Notes: generated by a model from the letters alone, not told the origin. A stretch of 64,000 nt of DNA from Cellulomonas sp. S1-8 (GCF_026184235.1 NZ_CP110806.1:3162001-3226000); one strand, 5' to 3'. Positions 1 through 9,288 are shown, counted from the first letter of the stretch. Made by a program: numbers and translations.

Positions 1-868
1 CGAAGTTGCGGATGTCCAGCAGGTCGGCCTCGGACCGGGCCACGAGCTCGCCCACGGAGTGGATGCCCTCGCGCTTGAGGCAGTTGTACGACCGGATGGT
101 CAGCTGCAGGTCCTCGATCGGCAGCGCCAGGTCCGCGGCCAGGGCCGCGTCCGTCGGCGACGGGCCGATCTCGATGCCCTCCGCCTCGACGTTGAGCTCA
201 CGCGCGAGGCCGAACAGCTCGACGAGCGTGCGACCGGCCGACGCGAGCGCGTCGCGCGGGCTGATCGCCTGCTTCGTCTCGACGTCGACGATGAGCTTGT
301 CGAAGTCGGTGCGCTGCTCGACACGGGTCGCCTCGACCTTGTAGGTCACCTTGAGGACCGGCGAGTAGATCGAGTCCACCGGGACCCGACCGATCTCGGC
401 GTCGAACGACTTGTTCTGGTTGGCCGAGACGTAGCCGCGGCCGCGCTCGACGGTCAGCTCGATCTCGAGCTTGCCCTTCTCGTTCAGCGTGGCCAGGTGC
501 AGGCCGGGGTTGTGCACCTCGACGCCCGCGGGCGGCACGATGTCGGCGCCGGTGATCTCACCCGAACCCTGCTTGCGCAGGTACATCACGACCGGCTCGT
601 CGTTCTCCGAGGAGACGACGAGGTTCTTGATGTTGAGGATGATCTCGGTGACGTCCTCCTTGACACCCGGGACTGTCGAGAACTCGTGCAGCACGCCGTC
701 GATCCGGATGGACGTGACGGCGGCGCCCGGGATGGACGACAGGAGCGTCCGGCGCAGGGAGTTCCCGAGGGTGTAGCCGAAGCCGGGCTCGAGAGGCTCG
801 ATGGAGAACCGCGAGCGGTGCTCCGAGATGACCTCTTCGGTCAGGGTGGGGCGCTGTGCGATCAGCAC
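1..868 (-). CDS. rpoA: DNA-directed RNA polymerase alpha subunit (3' end cut by window)
   Basis: Alpha subunit of RNA polymerase; its dimer nucleates core assembly and its C-terminal domain contacts UP elements and activators. The translation from a GTG at 868 ([20 protein letters not shown]) gives the whole N-terminal domain, the linker and the start of the C-terminal domain, including the DNA-contacting [13 protein letters not shown] segment. About 289 codons are visible and the end lies left of the window. A GGAGAGGAA Shine-Dalgarno sits just upstream of the GTG. It follows rpsK directly; rpsD, which lies between them in many bacteria, is absent, as is usual for Micrococcales. Confidence 0.97.
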   Translation of the reverse strand, partial: MLIAQRPTLTEEVISEHRSRFSIEPLEPGFGYTLGNSLRRTLLSSIPGAAVTSIRIDGVLHEFSTVPGVKEDVTEIILNIKNLVVSSENDEPVVMYLRKQGSGEITGADIVPPAGVEVHNPGLHLATLNEKGKLEIELTVERGRGYVSANQNKSFDAEIGRVPVDSIYSPVLKVTYKVEATRVEQRTDFDKLIVDVETKQAISPRDALASAGRTLVELFGLARELNVEAEGIEIGPSPTDAALAADLALPIEDLQLTIRSYNCLKREGIHSVGELVARSEADLLDIRNF

Positions 869-1056
869 GGTGTGGTTCCTCTCCGCGAGCGTCCGCCATA
901 TGACGCTGTCGCGAGTGATGCTTGCCTGGACGTGCCTCGGTCTGCAGGTCCGAGCGGGAATGCGTGTGTCATCCGTCGTTCCGTGGTGCGGCTCGTGCGC
1001 CTCGCAGGGCTACCGCCTCGCAGGGCGACGGACGTGGTGCGCGGCGGACGCGCGAG

Positions 1057-1091
1057 GGCCGGGACGAGCGCCTGACGGCATCGTCCCGGCC
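1057..1091 (-). terminator. Hairpin between rpsK and rpoA
   Basis: Perfect 11-bp inverted repeat (1057-1067 with 1081-1091, 13-nt loop) located 10 nt beyond the rpsK stop in the 232-nt rpsK-rpoA gap. No T-run follows. It may partly terminate or process the transcript so that rpoA is made at a different level from the ribosomal proteins. Function inferred. Confidence 0.45.
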
Positions 1092-1100
1092 GTGCGCGCG

Positions 1101-1502
1101 TCAGACGCGTCGACGCTTCGGCGGACGGCAGCCGTTGTGGGCCTGCGGCGTCACGTCCTGGATGGAGCCGACCTCGAGGCCGGTGGCCTGCAGCGAACGG
1201 ATCGCCGTCTCGCGGCCCGAGCCCGGGCCCTTGACGAAGACGTCGACCTTGCGCATGCCGTGCTCCTGCGCCTTGCGCGCGGCTGCCTCGGCGGCGAGCT
1301 GCGCGGCGAACGGAGTCGACTTGCGGGAACCCTTGAAGCCCACCTGACCCGAGGAGGCCCAGGCGATCACGGCGCCCGACGGGTCGGTGATGGACACGAT
1401 GGTGTTGTTGAACGTGCTCTTGATGTGCGCCTGGCCGTGGGAGATGTTCTTCTTCTCCTTGCGGCGGGGCTTGCGCACGGCGGTGCGGGACTTGGGAGGC
1501 AT
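1101..1502 (-). CDS. rpsK: 30S ribosomal protein S11
   Basis: Component of the 30S platform that helps form the mRNA exit region together with S7 and S18. The 133-residue product has the family length, with a basic N-terminus ([19 protein letters not shown]), the conserved [12 protein letters not shown] and [19 protein letters not shown] segments, and a basic C-terminus [10 protein letters not shown]. It sits downstream of rpsM in the rpmJ-rpsM-rpsK-rpoA group and is read on the same strand. Confidence 0.98.
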   Translation of the reverse strand: MPPKSRTAVRKPRRKEKKNISHGQAHIKSTFNNTIVSITDPSGAVIAWASSGQVGFKGSRKSTPFAAQLAAEAAARKAQEHGMRKVDVFVKGPGSGRETAIRSLQATGLEVGSIQDVTPQAHNGCRPPKRRRV

Positions 1503-1579
1503 CTCTTCTTCTCTCGGGGTCTGCGGGTCGGAAGGCGGACGGGCGGGCGGTCAGCGAGGTGCGCGACCGGCCCGCGTCA

Positions 1580-1960
1580 TCACTTGCGCCCGGCCTTCTT
1601 CTTGCCGGCGACGGTGCGCTTGGGGCCCTTGCGGGTACGCGCGTTGGTCTTGGTGCGCTGACCGCGCACCGGGAGGCCGCGGCGGTGACGCAGACCCTCG
1701 TAGCTACCGATCTCGACCTTGCGGCGGATGTCGGCGGCGATCTCGCGTCGGAGGTCACCCTCGAGCTTGAAGCTGCCCTGGAGGAAGTCGCGCAGTGCGA
1801 CCAGCTCCGTGTCGCCCAGGTCCTTGACCCGGACGTCCGGGCTGATGCCGGTGGCGGACAGGGCCTGGTGCGCACGCGTGCGACCGACCCCGAAGATGTA
1901 GGTGAGGGCGACCTCGACCCGCTTGTCGCGGGGCAGATCGACACCGATCAGACGTGCCAT
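1580..1960 (-). CDS. rpsM: 30S ribosomal protein S13
   Basis: Head protein of the 30S subunit; it contacts the P-site tRNA and forms inter-subunit bridges. The start chosen is the ATG of [19 protein letters not shown] (126 aa), the family length; the open frame extends 14 codons further upstream without family similarity. The helix-two-turn-helix region ([12 protein letters not shown]) and the [15 protein letters not shown] motif are present, with a lysine-rich C-terminal tail reaching toward the decoding centre. Confidence 0.98.
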   Translation of the reverse strand: MARLIGVDLPRDKRVEVALTYIFGVGRTRAHQALSATGISPDVRVKDLGDTELVALRDFLQGSFKLEGDLRREIAADIRRKVEIGSYEGLRHRRGLPVRGQRTKTNARTRKGPKRTVAGKKKAGRK

Positions 1961-2134
1961 GTGCCTGGTGACTCCTGTACTGCACTCGGAGGTCTGCCGC
2001 ACCGTCCTCCCGCAGTCCTTGCGGGCCCCAGCCTCCGAGCTGGGGGTTCACCGTGACATCGGCCCGGGGGCCGGGTCACGGAGCGGCGGTGCGCTTGCTC
2101 GCCCCCTGGGGGGCGGGGTGGTGCAGGTGGCTGC

Positions 2135-2248
2135 TCAGCCCTGGCGCTGCTTGTGGCGCAGGTTCTCGCAGATCACCTGGACGCGACCGTGCCGGCGGAT
2201 CACCTTGCACTTGTCGCAGATCTTCTTGACGCTCGGCTTGACCTTCAT
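2135..2248 (-). CDS. rpmJ: 50S ribosomal protein L36 (zinc-ribbon form)
   Basis: Smallest protein of the large subunit, 37 residues: [20 protein letters not shown] and so on. The zinc ligands Cys11, Cys14, Cys27 and His32 are all present, so this is the zinc-binding (C+) paralogue. It lies between infA and rpsM, the standard actinobacterial order. The 174-nt gap before rpsM holds small GC-rich inverted repeats (for example about 2027-2047) with no further gene. Confidence 0.97.
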   Translation of the reverse strand: MKVKPSVKKICDKCKVIRRHGRVQVICENLRHKQRQG

Positions 2249-2316
2249 CGCGTTCGTTCCTCCGCCGCCGCGTCCCGGACCGTGTGGCCCGACCGACAGC
2301 GTCTCGATGGTGGTGG

Positions 2317-2538
2317 TTACTTGTAGCGGTAGACGATGCGCCCGCGGGTCAGGTCGTACGGGCTGAGCTCGACGACCACCCGGTCCTCGGGGAGGATCCG
2401 GATGTAGTGCTGACGCATCTTGCCCGAGATGTGGGCGAGCACCTTGTGGCCGTTCGCGAGCTCCACCCGGAACATCGCGTTGGGCAGCGCTTCGACCACG
2501 CTGCCCTCGATCTCGATCACGCCGTCCTTCTTGGCCAT
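2317..2538 (-). CDS. infA: Translation initiation factor IF-1
   Basis: OB-fold factor that binds the 30S A site during initiation. The 73-residue product starts [20 protein letters not shown] and ends RGRIVYRYK, exactly the family length. The upstream in-frame extension to 2712 lacks similarity and is rejected. A 281-nt gap separates it from map, so infA probably has its own promoter and heads the infA-rpmJ-rpsM-rpsK-rpoA unit. Confidence 0.98.
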   Translation of the reverse strand: MAKKDGVIEIEGSVVEALPNAMFRVELANGHKVLAHISGKMRQHYIRILPEDRVVVELSPYDLTRGRIVYRYK

Positions 2539-2700
2539 GTCCTCCGCTAACTGTCGTGCTCGTCGTGTCCTGCCGGTGGTCGCCCCACCCCGTGCCAACG
2601 CCCGGCAGACGTGCCGGACGCCGCGCGACATCGTGCGAGGTCGAGCGGAGGACGTGGGGTGACTGGTCGCCGATCCATCGGCGCACACAACCAACGAGCA

Positions 2701-2729
2701 AGCATACGGCATTCCGAGACTGGTCGGTA
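2701..2729 (-). promoter_or_regulatory. Possible infA promoter
   Basis: On the minus strand a TATGCT -10-like hexamer (2701-2706) lies in the 281-nt map-infA gap. The -35 region 17 nt upstream (TACCGA) is weak. It would give a leader of roughly 155 nt before infA. Prediction by eye only. Confidence 0.3.
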
Positions 2730-2819
2730 CCGCGATGTAGGGGACGCAGCGGCCATCACAGCGCGCGACGCGGCGGCCTACCCAGCGGCGCGACCGGAGG
2801 TCACGTCGCTGCTCGCGCG

Positions 2820-3656
2820 TCAGAGCGTCGCGACCTCGACGCCCAGGGCGCGGAGCCGCTCGGCGCCGCCGTCGCGCGCCGTGAGCACCACGATGCCGCC
2901 CTCGAGCAGTGCGACCGTGTGCTCCCAGTGGGCCGACCGCGCGCCGTCGTCCGTGACCACGGTCCAGTCGTCGGCCAGCACGTGGTTGTCCTGCGCACCG
3001 CGCACCAGCATGGGCTCGACCGCCACGCAGAGCCCCGGTCGCAGCCGCACACCGCGGTCACGCGAACGGTAGTTCGGGACGTCGGGGGGCTGGTGCATGG
3101 CGGTGCCGATGCCGTGACCGACGTAGTCCTCGACGATGCCGAACGGCTGCGCACCCGTGCGAGCCGCGGCCTCCTCGACGACGTCCTCGACCGCACCGCC
3201 GACCGCACCCAGCCGGTCCCCCGTCGCGAGCGCGGCGATGCCGGCCCACAGCGCGTCCTGCGTGGTGGCGACGAGCGCGAGGTCCGCCGGGTCGGCGGGG
3301 TCGAGCACGACGGTGAACGCCGAGTCGCCGTGCCAGCCGTCGACGACGGCCCCGCAGTCGACCGACACGACGTCACCGGGCTGCAGCACGCGCGGACCGG
3401 GGATGCCGTGCACGATCTCGTCGTTCACGGACACGCACAGCGACGCGGGGTACCCGTGGTACCCGAGGAAGGACGGGGTCGCGCCCGCGGCCGTGATGAC
3501 GTCCTCGGCGACGGCGTCGAGCTCGGCCGTCGTCACCCCCGGGGCGATCGCGGCCCGCACGGCGTCGAGGGCGTCCGCGACCACGAGGCCGGCGCGGCGC
3601 ATGACGGCGACCTGCTCAGGCGTCTTGTACTCCACGCGGTCGCGGCCGAACACCAC
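2820..3656 (-). CDS. map: Type I methionine aminopeptidase
   Basis: Cytosolic metalloprotease that removes the initiator methionine from nascent proteins. The 278-aa product carries the pita-bread fold ligands: [19 protein letters not shown] (two metal aspartates), [17 protein letters not shown] (metal His), VAVEPMLV (Glu) and [10 protein letters not shown] (Glu). It begins with tandem GTG codons 6 nt after the adk stop, so it is translationally linked to adk, the usual secY-adk-map order. Confidence 0.97.
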   Translation of the reverse strand: MVFGRDRVEYKTPEQVAVMRRAGLVVADALDAVRAAIAPGVTTAELDAVAEDVITAAGATPSFLGYHGYPASLCVSVNDEIVHGIPGPRVLQPGDVVSVDCGAVVDGWHGDSAFTVVLDPADPADLALVATTQDALWAGIAALATGDRLGAVGGAVEDVVEEAAARTGAQPFGIVEDYVGHGIGTAMHQPPDVPNYRSRDRGVRLRPGLCVAVEPMLVRGAQDNHVLADDWTVVTDDGARSAHWEHTVALLEGGIVVLTARDGGAERLRALGVEVATL

Positions 3657-3662
3657 GGGACC

Positions 3663-4241
3663 TCAGGACCGGACGGGGGCGACCGCGGCGAGCAGCCGCG
3701 TCGTGACGTCGTCGACCTCGCCCAGGCCGTCGACCTGCGCGAGCAGGCCGCGGTCCGCGTACACCTGCGAGATCGGGGCCGTCTGCTCGGCGTAGACGTC
3801 GAGCCGGTGCCGGATGACCTCGACGGTGTCGTCCGCCCGGCCCTCGACCTGCGCACGCTTCGTGAGCCGCTCGACGACGACCTGCGGGTCGACCGTCAGC
3901 TCGACCGCGAGGTCCAGCTCACGGCCCGCCGCGGCGAGCATCTCGTCGAGCGCGGCCACCTGCGCCACGTTGCGCGGGTACCCGTCGAGCAGGAACCCGT
4001 CGACGGCGTCGTCCTGCGCCAGGCGGTCCCGGACGAGCTCGTTGGTCAGCTCGTCCGGGACGAGCCGGCCGGACGCCGTGACGTCCTGCACCCGACGACC
4101 GAGCTCGGTCCCGTCCTTGACGTTCGCGCGGAAGATGTCGCCGGTCGAGACGGCCGGGACACCCAGCGCCTCGGCGAGACGGGCGGCTTGCGTGCCCTTG
4201 CCCGCTCCGGGCGGACCGAGCAGGACCAGACGTGCACTCAA
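3663..4241 (-). CDS. adk: Adenylate kinase (short, lidless type)
   Basis: Interconverts ATP+AMP and 2 ADP. The product is 192 aa, the short actinobacterial form without a zinc-binding lid insert. The P-loop LLGPPGAGKGTQ is at residues 7-18, followed by STGDIFR, GFLLDGYPRN and the short lid around EGRADD. The start is a TTG at 4241 that overlaps the secY stop (TTGA), because no in-frame ATG or GTG precedes the P-loop; translational coupling to secY is likely. Confidence 0.97.
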   Translation of the reverse strand: MSARLVLLGPPGAGKGTQAARLAEALGVPAVSTGDIFRANVKDGTELGRRVQDVTASGRLVPDELTNELVRDRLAQDDAVDGFLLDGYPRNVAQVAALDEMLAAAGRELDLAVELTVDPQVVVERLTKRAQVEGRADDTVEVIRHRLDVYAEQTAPISQVYADRGLLAQVDGLGEVDDVTTRLLAAVAPVRS

Positions 4242-5533
4242 CGCAAGAACCCTTCGTAGTGCCGCTGCTGCAGCTGGGACTCGATCTGCTTGACGGTCTC
4301 GAGGCCGACGCCCACCACGATGAGGATCGACGCCCCGCCGAACGGGATGTTGGCGCCGACGCCGAGCACGATGAACGCGATCATCGGGATCAGCGCGATC
4401 ATCGCCAGGTACAGCGACCCCGGGGTCGTGATGCGCGTGATGACGTAGTCGAGGTACTCGGCCGTCGGGCGGCCCGCGCGGATTCCCGGGATGAACCCGC
4501 CGTACTTCTTCATGTTGTCCGCGACCTCGTCCGGGTTGAACGTGATCGCCGTGTAGAAGAAGCAGAAGAAGATGATGAGGACGAGGTACATCGCGATGTG
4601 GAGCGGGGCGGCCGGGTCGGCCACGTTCACGCTGATCCACTGCACCCAGCCCGCGGTCGCGTCACCGAACTGCGCGATCAGCGTCGGCACCGCGAGCAGC
4701 GAGGACGCGAAGATCACCGGGATGACGCCGGCCATGTTGATCTTGATCGGGATGTAGGTGCTCGACCCGCCGTACATGCGGCGGCCGACCATGCGCTTGG
4801 CGTACTGCACCGGCACGCGGCGCTGCGACTGCTCGACGAACACGACGAGCCCGATGACCAGCACGACGATCGCCAGCACGGCGACGAACTTGCCGGCACC
4901 GTTGTTGCCACCGGCGATCGACCACAGCGCGCCGGGGAACGACGCGGCGATCGACGTGAAGATGAGCAGCGACATGCCGTTGCCGACGCCGCGCTCGGTG
5001 ATGAGCTCGCCCAGCCACATGATGAGGCCGGTGCCCGCGGTCATCGTGATGACCATCAGGAGCAGCGTGACGGGGCTGTCGTCGGGGATGACCTCGAGCG
5101 TGCAGCCCTGGAACAGGTTGCCGCTGCGCGCGAACGTGATGATCGTCGTCGACTGCAGGACCGCCAGGCCGATGGTCAGGTACCGCGTGTACTGCGTCAG
5201 CTTCGCGGTTCCGGACTGGCCCTCGCGGTGCAGCTCCTCGAACTTGGGGATGACCACGCGCAGGAGCTGGATGATGATGCTCGCGGTGATGTACGGCATG
5301 ATCCCGAGCGAGAACACGGAGAGCTGCAGGAGCGCGCCACCACTGAACAGGTTGACCAGGCCCAGCAGGTCGTTGTCCGCGGTCTGCTCGATGCAGGCCT
5401 GCACGTTCGGGTAGCTCACCCCTGGGGTCGGCAGGAACGACCCGATGCGGAACAGCACCATCATCCCGATGGTGAAGAGCAGCTTGCGCCGCAGGTCGGG
5501 CGTCCTGAACGCCCGAACGAATGCACTGAGCAC
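4238..5533 (-). CDS. secY: Protein translocase channel subunit SecY
   Basis: Central pore of the Sec translocon in the cytoplasmic membrane. The 431-aa product has ten hydrophobic segments, the plug region following GSFLPTPGV, and the conserved AKRMVGRRMYGG loop. The GTG start at 5533 is preceded by AGGAGGA. It lies only 75 nt downstream of the last gene of a SipW/CalY-type surface cluster instead of next to rplO, and no strong terminator is visible in that gap, so read-through from the accessory cluster is possible. Confidence 0.98.
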   Translation of the reverse strand: MLSAFVRAFRTPDLRRKLLFTIGMMVLFRIGSFLPTPGVSYPNVQACIEQTADNDLLGLVNLFSGGALLQLSVFSLGIMPYITASIIIQLLRVVIPKFEELHREGQSGTAKLTQYTRYLTIGLAVLQSTTIITFARSGNLFQGCTLEVIPDDSPVTLLLMVITMTAGTGLIMWLGELITERGVGNGMSLLIFTSIAASFPGALWSIAGGNNGAGKFVAVLAIVVLVIGLVVFVEQSQRRVPVQYAKRMVGRRMYGGSSTYIPIKINMAGVIPVIFASSLLAVPTLIAQFGDATAGWVQWISVNVADPAAPLHIAMYLVLIIFFCFFYTAITFNPDEVADNMKKYGGFIPGIRAGRPTAEYLDYVITRITTPGSLYLAMIALIPMIAFIVLGVGANIPFGGASILIVVGVGLETVKQIESQLQQRHYEGFLR

Positions 5534-5608
5534 CTGTCGTCCTCCTGCTGTGTGGGCCGTCCTCCGACCCCGTCGCCGTCGATGAGCGGGACGGACCGCC
5601 GGTAGAGA

Positions 5609-6439
5609 CTACCCCGCGGTGGGCGCCGTACCGGACCCGCCCGGCTGCTGGACGTCCCGCCGGCGACGCGCGGCCCCGACGAGCAGCGACCCGAAGCCGA
5701 TCCCGACGACCGCGAGGAGGGCCGCGCGCAGGGCGTCGAGGCCCGTGAGGGCCAGCGTCGCGGCGTTGCCGGCCGCCGGCGCGGCAGCCACGGTGCCCGC
5801 CGCCGTCGTCGTCGGACCGGGGTCGGCGGCGACACCCTCGCCCGTCGTGGGCGACGGCGCGGGCGTGGCCGTGGGCGACGGCGCGGACGTGGGGGCAGGC
5901 GTGGCCGTGTCGCCGGTGATCTGGACGTGCACCACGAACGACGCCTCACGCTCTCCGACGAGGCCGCGGTTGCCGGTCGTGGCCGTGGCCGGCAGCTCGT
6001 ACGCGACCTCGATCCGGGTGACGGCGCCCTGCGGGAGGTGCGTCTGCGCGATGAGGGTGTCCCCTGCGGCCTCGAGCGCACGGAACGTCGCCCCGTCGGT
6101 CTGAGAAGCCGTCGCCCAGTCCAGGTGCAGGTCGTCGTAGAAACCGTCGTCCGCGCCCGCCGCCGGGTCGAGCAGGTCGACCTGCGTCACCCACGCCTGC
6201 AGGGTGCCACCCGTCGGCCCGTCGTTGCGGACGGTGACCGCGCGCCGGGCGCGGTCACCCGGCACCGTGACGGGTACGCCCACGAACGACTGCTCCGCGC
6301 TGGCGCGCGTGGACCCGTCCCAGGCCAGCGACAGGGTGGGTCCTTCCCAGGCGACGTCGACGGCTGCGGCCGGCCCCACGAGGGCGACGGACGCGAGCAG
6401 CGCGACCGCGGCGGCCGCAGCGACCCGCGCAGGCCTCAC
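5609..6439 (-). CDS. Sortase-type surface protein with LALTG sorting signal
   Basis: A 276-residue exported protein from a GTG start overlapping the previous stop (GTGA). It has an N-terminal signal peptide (RPARVAAAAAVALLASVALV, cleavage near AAA-VD), a beta-rich ectodomain and a Thr/Pro/Ala/Ser-rich stalk. The C-terminus is a sorting signal: LALTG at about residues 229-233, a hydrophobic segment, then ARRRRD. LAxTG is the motif of class E sortases in actinobacteria, so covalent attachment to peptidoglycan is inferred. No sortase gene is in the window. Last gene of the six-gene cluster. Confidence 0.8.
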   Translation of the reverse strand: MRPARVAAAAAVALLASVALVGPAAAVDVAWEGPTLSLAWDGSTRASAEQSFVGVPVTVPGDRARRAVTVRNDGPTGGTLQAWVTQVDLLDPAAGADDGFYDDLHLDWATASQTDGATFRALEAAGDTLIAQTHLPQGAVTRIEVAYELPATATTGNRGLVGEREASFVVHVQITGDTATPAPTSAPSPTATPAPSPTTGEGVAADPGPTTTAAGTVAAAPAAGNAATLALTGLDALRAALLAVVGIGFGSLLVGAARRRRDVQQPGGSGTAPTAG

Positions 6440-7179
6440 GGCGTGCTCCCGGCCCTGGTGGTCGTGAACGCGAACGTGAGCGTGTGGGTCGGCTCGGCGG
6501 ACGGGACGAGGGTCTGGCGCGTGAGGGCCGACCACGAGTCGGTGGCGGTCAGCGGTGACTGGGCACCCAGGCCAGGGATGACGGGCGTCCCCGTCACCGT
6601 GGCCGTGTTGGTGTGGGTGCCGGTGACCGGGACGAAGCGCGCGACGAGGCACCAGTACTCGGACACCAGGGCCGTCGTCGTGGTGTAGGCGGTGCTCCAG
6701 GGAGTCGACGTGGTCGTGACGGTCGCCGTGGTGGACGTCGTGCACGCCGCGGCCGACGCGACCTTGTAGAGCTGCCAGCGCGACGCGCCGAACACCCCGC
6801 CGGTGATGCTCGGGGTGACCGTGTAGGACAGCCCGCGGTGGCCCTGCGCGAGCGAGTCGACCTGGACGGGGATCGCGACCGCGCCGCCCGTGGGACCGCC
6901 GTAGAGGGCCGCGGCCTGCGCCGGGCCGAACGTGAAGGTGAGGGACTGCGGGTCCGCGGTCGCGTACTTCGCGAGCGTGCCGGGTGTCGCGGGCGTGCCG
7001 ACCCCGAACACGGTCACACCCACGGGCATCCGGACCGTCCCGGTGAACTCGTCGCGCCACAGAGCGAGCGTGCCGCCGGTGCCGGCACCCACGAGGATCG
7101 CCGCGAGCAGCACGAACGCCGTCAGGAGCCAGCCGTGCGGTCGCCGCCACGCCGACGCGCGCGTCGTCGCGGTCGTCAC
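6436..7179 (-). CDS. SipW-dependent-type exported protein (third CalY-like)
   Basis: A 247-aa protein from a GTG overlapping the upstream stop (GTGA). The N-terminus has a Twin-Arg-poor but SipW-like signal: hydrophobic core WLLTAFVLLAAILVGAGTGG followed by TLALWRDEF, matching the ALW motif found after the signal in CalY/TasA-type substrates. The remainder is Thr/Val-rich and probably beta-sandwich, with one Cys pair (AACTT, EYWCLVA). It is probably a surface or fibre subunit processed by the SipW-like peptidase encoded two genes upstream. Exact role unknown. Confidence 0.72.
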   Translation of the reverse strand: MTTATTRASAWRRPHGWLLTAFVLLAAILVGAGTGGTLALWRDEFTGTVRMPVGVTVFGVGTPATPGTLAKYATADPQSLTFTFGPAQAAALYGGPTGGAVAIPVQVDSLAQGHRGLSYTVTPSITGGVFGASRWQLYKVASAAACTTSTTATVTTTSTPWSTAYTTTTALVSEYWCLVARFVPVTGTHTNTATVTGTPVIPGLGAQSPLTATDSWSALTRQTLVPSAEPTHTLTFAFTTTRAGSTP

Positions 7180-7814
7180 TGGAAGCCGTCCCCGCTGCGC
7201 ACCTGGGCGAGCTCGACGACGACCGCGCCGGTCGTGGTGACCGGGGCCGACCCCACCGCCGACGGTGCGACGACGACGGCCGAGGTCCCGGTGTAGACGA
7301 GCGAGATGGTCACCGACCACGGCGTGGTCCCCCACGACGCGACCTCGGCGGGCGTGATGTTGTCGGTGCCGCCGGGGAGGGTCACGGGTGAGCCGAGCGC
7401 GACGGGTGCCGACGCCGTGCCGTCGGGCATGGTGACGACGTACGTGGCGGTGACGCGGCCCGTCGGCTGGAGGCTCGGCGGGGTGGCCCAGCGCACGTTG
7501 ACGCGGGCTGCCACGTTGTCGCCCGTCAGCACGGTGCGGAACTGCTGGCGCAGGGTGAACGCGTCACCGGGTGTCGCCAGGTGGTTGGCCGTGATCTGGT
7601 CGCCCTGCATGCCGAACGCGTGGACGGGTGTGACGCCGGGGCTGGTCTCGGTCCACGTCGGCGTGCCGACGATCTGGAGCTCCAGGTTCCCCGAGCGGAT
7701 CACCGGCATGGCCACCGACGCGTCCTCGCCCCACAGCGCGTACGTGATGCCGGCCGTCGCGGCCGCGACGACCAGGGCCGACGCCGCGAGCGACAGCACG
7801 CGACGGGCCCTCAT
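7176..7814 (-). CDS. Alternate-signal (CalY/TasA-like) exported protein
   Basis: A 212-aa protein whose ATG overlaps the signal peptidase stop (ATGA). The signal core LSLAASALVVAAATAGIT is followed by YALWGEDASV and RSGNLELQIVGTPTW, the hallmark of SipW-cognate substrates (TasA, CalY and actinobacterial alternate signal-mediated exported proteins). It is probably an extracellular matrix or fibre component. It shares the ALW...GNL pattern and the terminal VxVNQVRTGxxF-like ending (VVELAQVRSGDGFQ) with the protein at 8500-9177, so the two are paralogues. Confidence 0.8.
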   Translation of the reverse strand: MRARRVLSLAASALVVAAATAGITYALWGEDASVAMPVIRSGNLELQIVGTPTWTETSPGVTPVHAFGMQGDQITANHLATPGDAFTLRQQFRTVLTGDNVAARVNVRWATPPSLQPTGRVTATYVVTMPDGTASAPVALGSPVTLPGGTDNITPAEVASWGTTPWSVTISLVYTGTSAVVVAPSAVGSAPVTTTGAVVVELAQVRSGDGFQ

Positions 7815-8413
7815 CGGCTCGCCTCCGCCGGCAGCGGGTCGTCCGCCGGCGCGTCGGTGTCCGGGGCATCGGCAGCGACGGCGGAGCGTCGACGCTCCGG
7901 GCGCAGGACCATGAACGCCGCGTAGAGGAAGAGCGCCACGGCGACTCCGACGACGAGCAGGCCGCGCTGCTGGCCGAGGTAGAGCGAGACGTGCCCGACC
8001 CACGGCACGTGGTAGACCACCTCGGCCTTGACCTGGGCGGGCACGAGCGGCGCGTCGTCCGCGCTGTTCGCGTCACCGCGCGTGACGAACATGGTGCCGT
8101 CGGCCGTGAACACCTTCTCGACCACGCGGTGCGTGATGAGCGTGGGGTCGTCGGACACGGGCTGGAACGTCACGACATCGCCGATCTGGACCTCGGCCGC
8201 GGCGTCCTTCACGCCGCGGACGACGACCACGTCGCCGGGATCGTACGTCGGCACCATCGAGCCGGTGAGCACCGTCAGCGCGGCACCGTCGAGGACCTTG
8301 GGAACGACCGCGAGCGCGACCGCCGCGGCGAGCACGACGAGCAGCGCGAAGGTCGTGACCGCGGAGAGGAGGCCGGAGAACCAGCTGTCGCGGGGTGCGG
8401 GGTGGGTGCTCAT
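7811..8413 (-). CDS. sipW: Signal peptidase I, SipW (ER/archaeal) type
   Basis: Membrane signal peptidase of the S26B class with a Ser/His mechanism instead of Ser/Lys. In the 200-residue product the nucleophile is Ser52 in LTGSMVPTYDPGD, the general base His95 in LITHRVVE, and RGDANSADD carries the acidic residues. There are membrane segments at about 16-37 and 150-167. It lies among genes for proteins with ALW-type signals, which are the known substrates of this enzyme class (established for Bacillus SipW with TasA/TapA). Confidence 0.92.
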   Translation of the reverse strand: MSTHPAPRDSWFSGLLSAVTTFALLVVLAAAVALAVVPKVLDGAALTVLTGSMVPTYDPGDVVVVRGVKDAAAEVQIGDVVTFQPVSDDPTLITHRVVEKVFTADGTMFVTRGDANSADDAPLVPAQVKAEVVYHVPWVGHVSLYLGQQRGLLVVGVAVALFLYAAFMVLRPERRRSAVAADAPDTDAPADDPLPAEASR

Positions 8414-8462
8414 GGTGTCCTCCTCGGTGGGTCAGCGGGTCGGTGGTGCGGGGTGGATCGAG

Positions 8463-8493
8463 GGGTGGGGCGGGCCAGAGGCCCGCCCCACCC
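8463..8493 (-). terminator. Strong hairpin between the CalY-like gene and sipW
   Basis: Perfect 14-bp inverted repeat with a 3-nt loop (8463-8476 and 8480-8493), 7 nt after the stop of the CalY-like gene and before sipW. Probably a partial terminator or mRNA stabiliser that keeps the structural protein mRNA more abundant than that of the peptidase. Confidence 0.65.
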
Positions 8494-8499
8494 GGGTGA

Positions 8500-9177
8500 T
8501 CACGGGACGACGGGCGGCACGACGAAGTCCGTGCCGGTGCGGACCTGGTTGACGTTGACCACGAGCGAGCCAAGCGCCGTGGTTGCGGACGCCGACGTCG
8601 TCGCCGCGGTCCCCGCGTCGAAGCGCGCCGTCAGGACGACGGTCATGTTCGAGGTCGGGTTGACGGTCGCGAGCGCGGTCCGGTCGACCACGATCGTCGG
8701 TGCCGCGTTGGCGGGCGCCCCCGCCGCCTGGCCGGCGCGAGGGGCCGCGAACCGCACGGCGGAGTCGGTACCGAGCGCGATGTCGTTCGCCAGGACCGTG
8801 CCGGTGGCGCTGACCACGTCGTACGTCACGGACATGCCCGTGGGCAGCGTGCCGACGGTCGTGTCGACGCCGACGTTCGCGACGAGGTTGTCACCCTCGA
8901 GCGCCACCTGGAACCCGTAGGTCCCCTCGGCGACGTCACCCGGGACCATCCGCCACGTGGCGAGGCTGATGTCGTGTCCGGCAGTGCCACGGTCGGCGCG
9001 GTCCGTGGACACGTCCTTCCAGCCCGGGGTGCCGACGGCGGCGATCGCCAGGTTGCCGTTCGTGATCGTGCCACCTGCGACGGTGCTGCTGGCGGTCCAG
9101 AGCGCGAACGTCGAGCCGCCGGTCAGCAGCGCGATACCGGCGACGCCGGCGATGAGGCCCTTGGTCTTGTTCTTCAT
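8500..9177 (-). CDS. CalY/TasA-like SipW-dependent exported protein
   Basis: A 225-aa product starting MKNKTKGLIAGVAGIALLT, followed by GSTFALWTASSTVAGGTI and NGNLAIAAVGTPGW, a textbook SipW-cognate signal region. The start is the ATG with AAAGG upstream; 15 further upstream codons are rejected. The rest is Ala/Thr/Val-rich, predicted as a beta-sandwich like TasA/camelysin, ending VVNVNQVRTGTDF. Probably the major matrix or fibre subunit of the cluster, as a strong hairpin follows its stop. Functional role is inferred from family membership. Confidence 0.85.
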   Translation of the reverse strand: MKNKTKGLIAGVAGIALLTGGSTFALWTASSTVAGGTITNGNLAIAAVGTPGWKDVSTDRADRGTAGHDISLATWRMVPGDVAEGTYGFQVALEGDNLVANVGVDTTVGTLPTGMSVTYDVVSATGTVLANDIALGTDSAVRFAAPRAGQAAGAPANAAPTIVVDRTALATVNPTSNMTVVLTARFDAGTAATTSASATTALGSLVVNVNQVRTGTDFVVPPVVP

Positions 9178-9288
9178 GGTGTTGCCTTTCTGAGGGTGGT
9201 CGCCCGGAGGGCGGAGCAGCACGTCCGGGCGGGCGTCTGCAGGTCTGTGGTCACCGATCGGGTCGTGCGGTGTGCCGGGGTGCGTGCG

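Noticed and set aside
1503-2316. Missing rpsD as a deletion in this genome
   Set aside because: In Micrococcales rpsD usually lies elsewhere, so its absence between rpsK and rpoA is expected.
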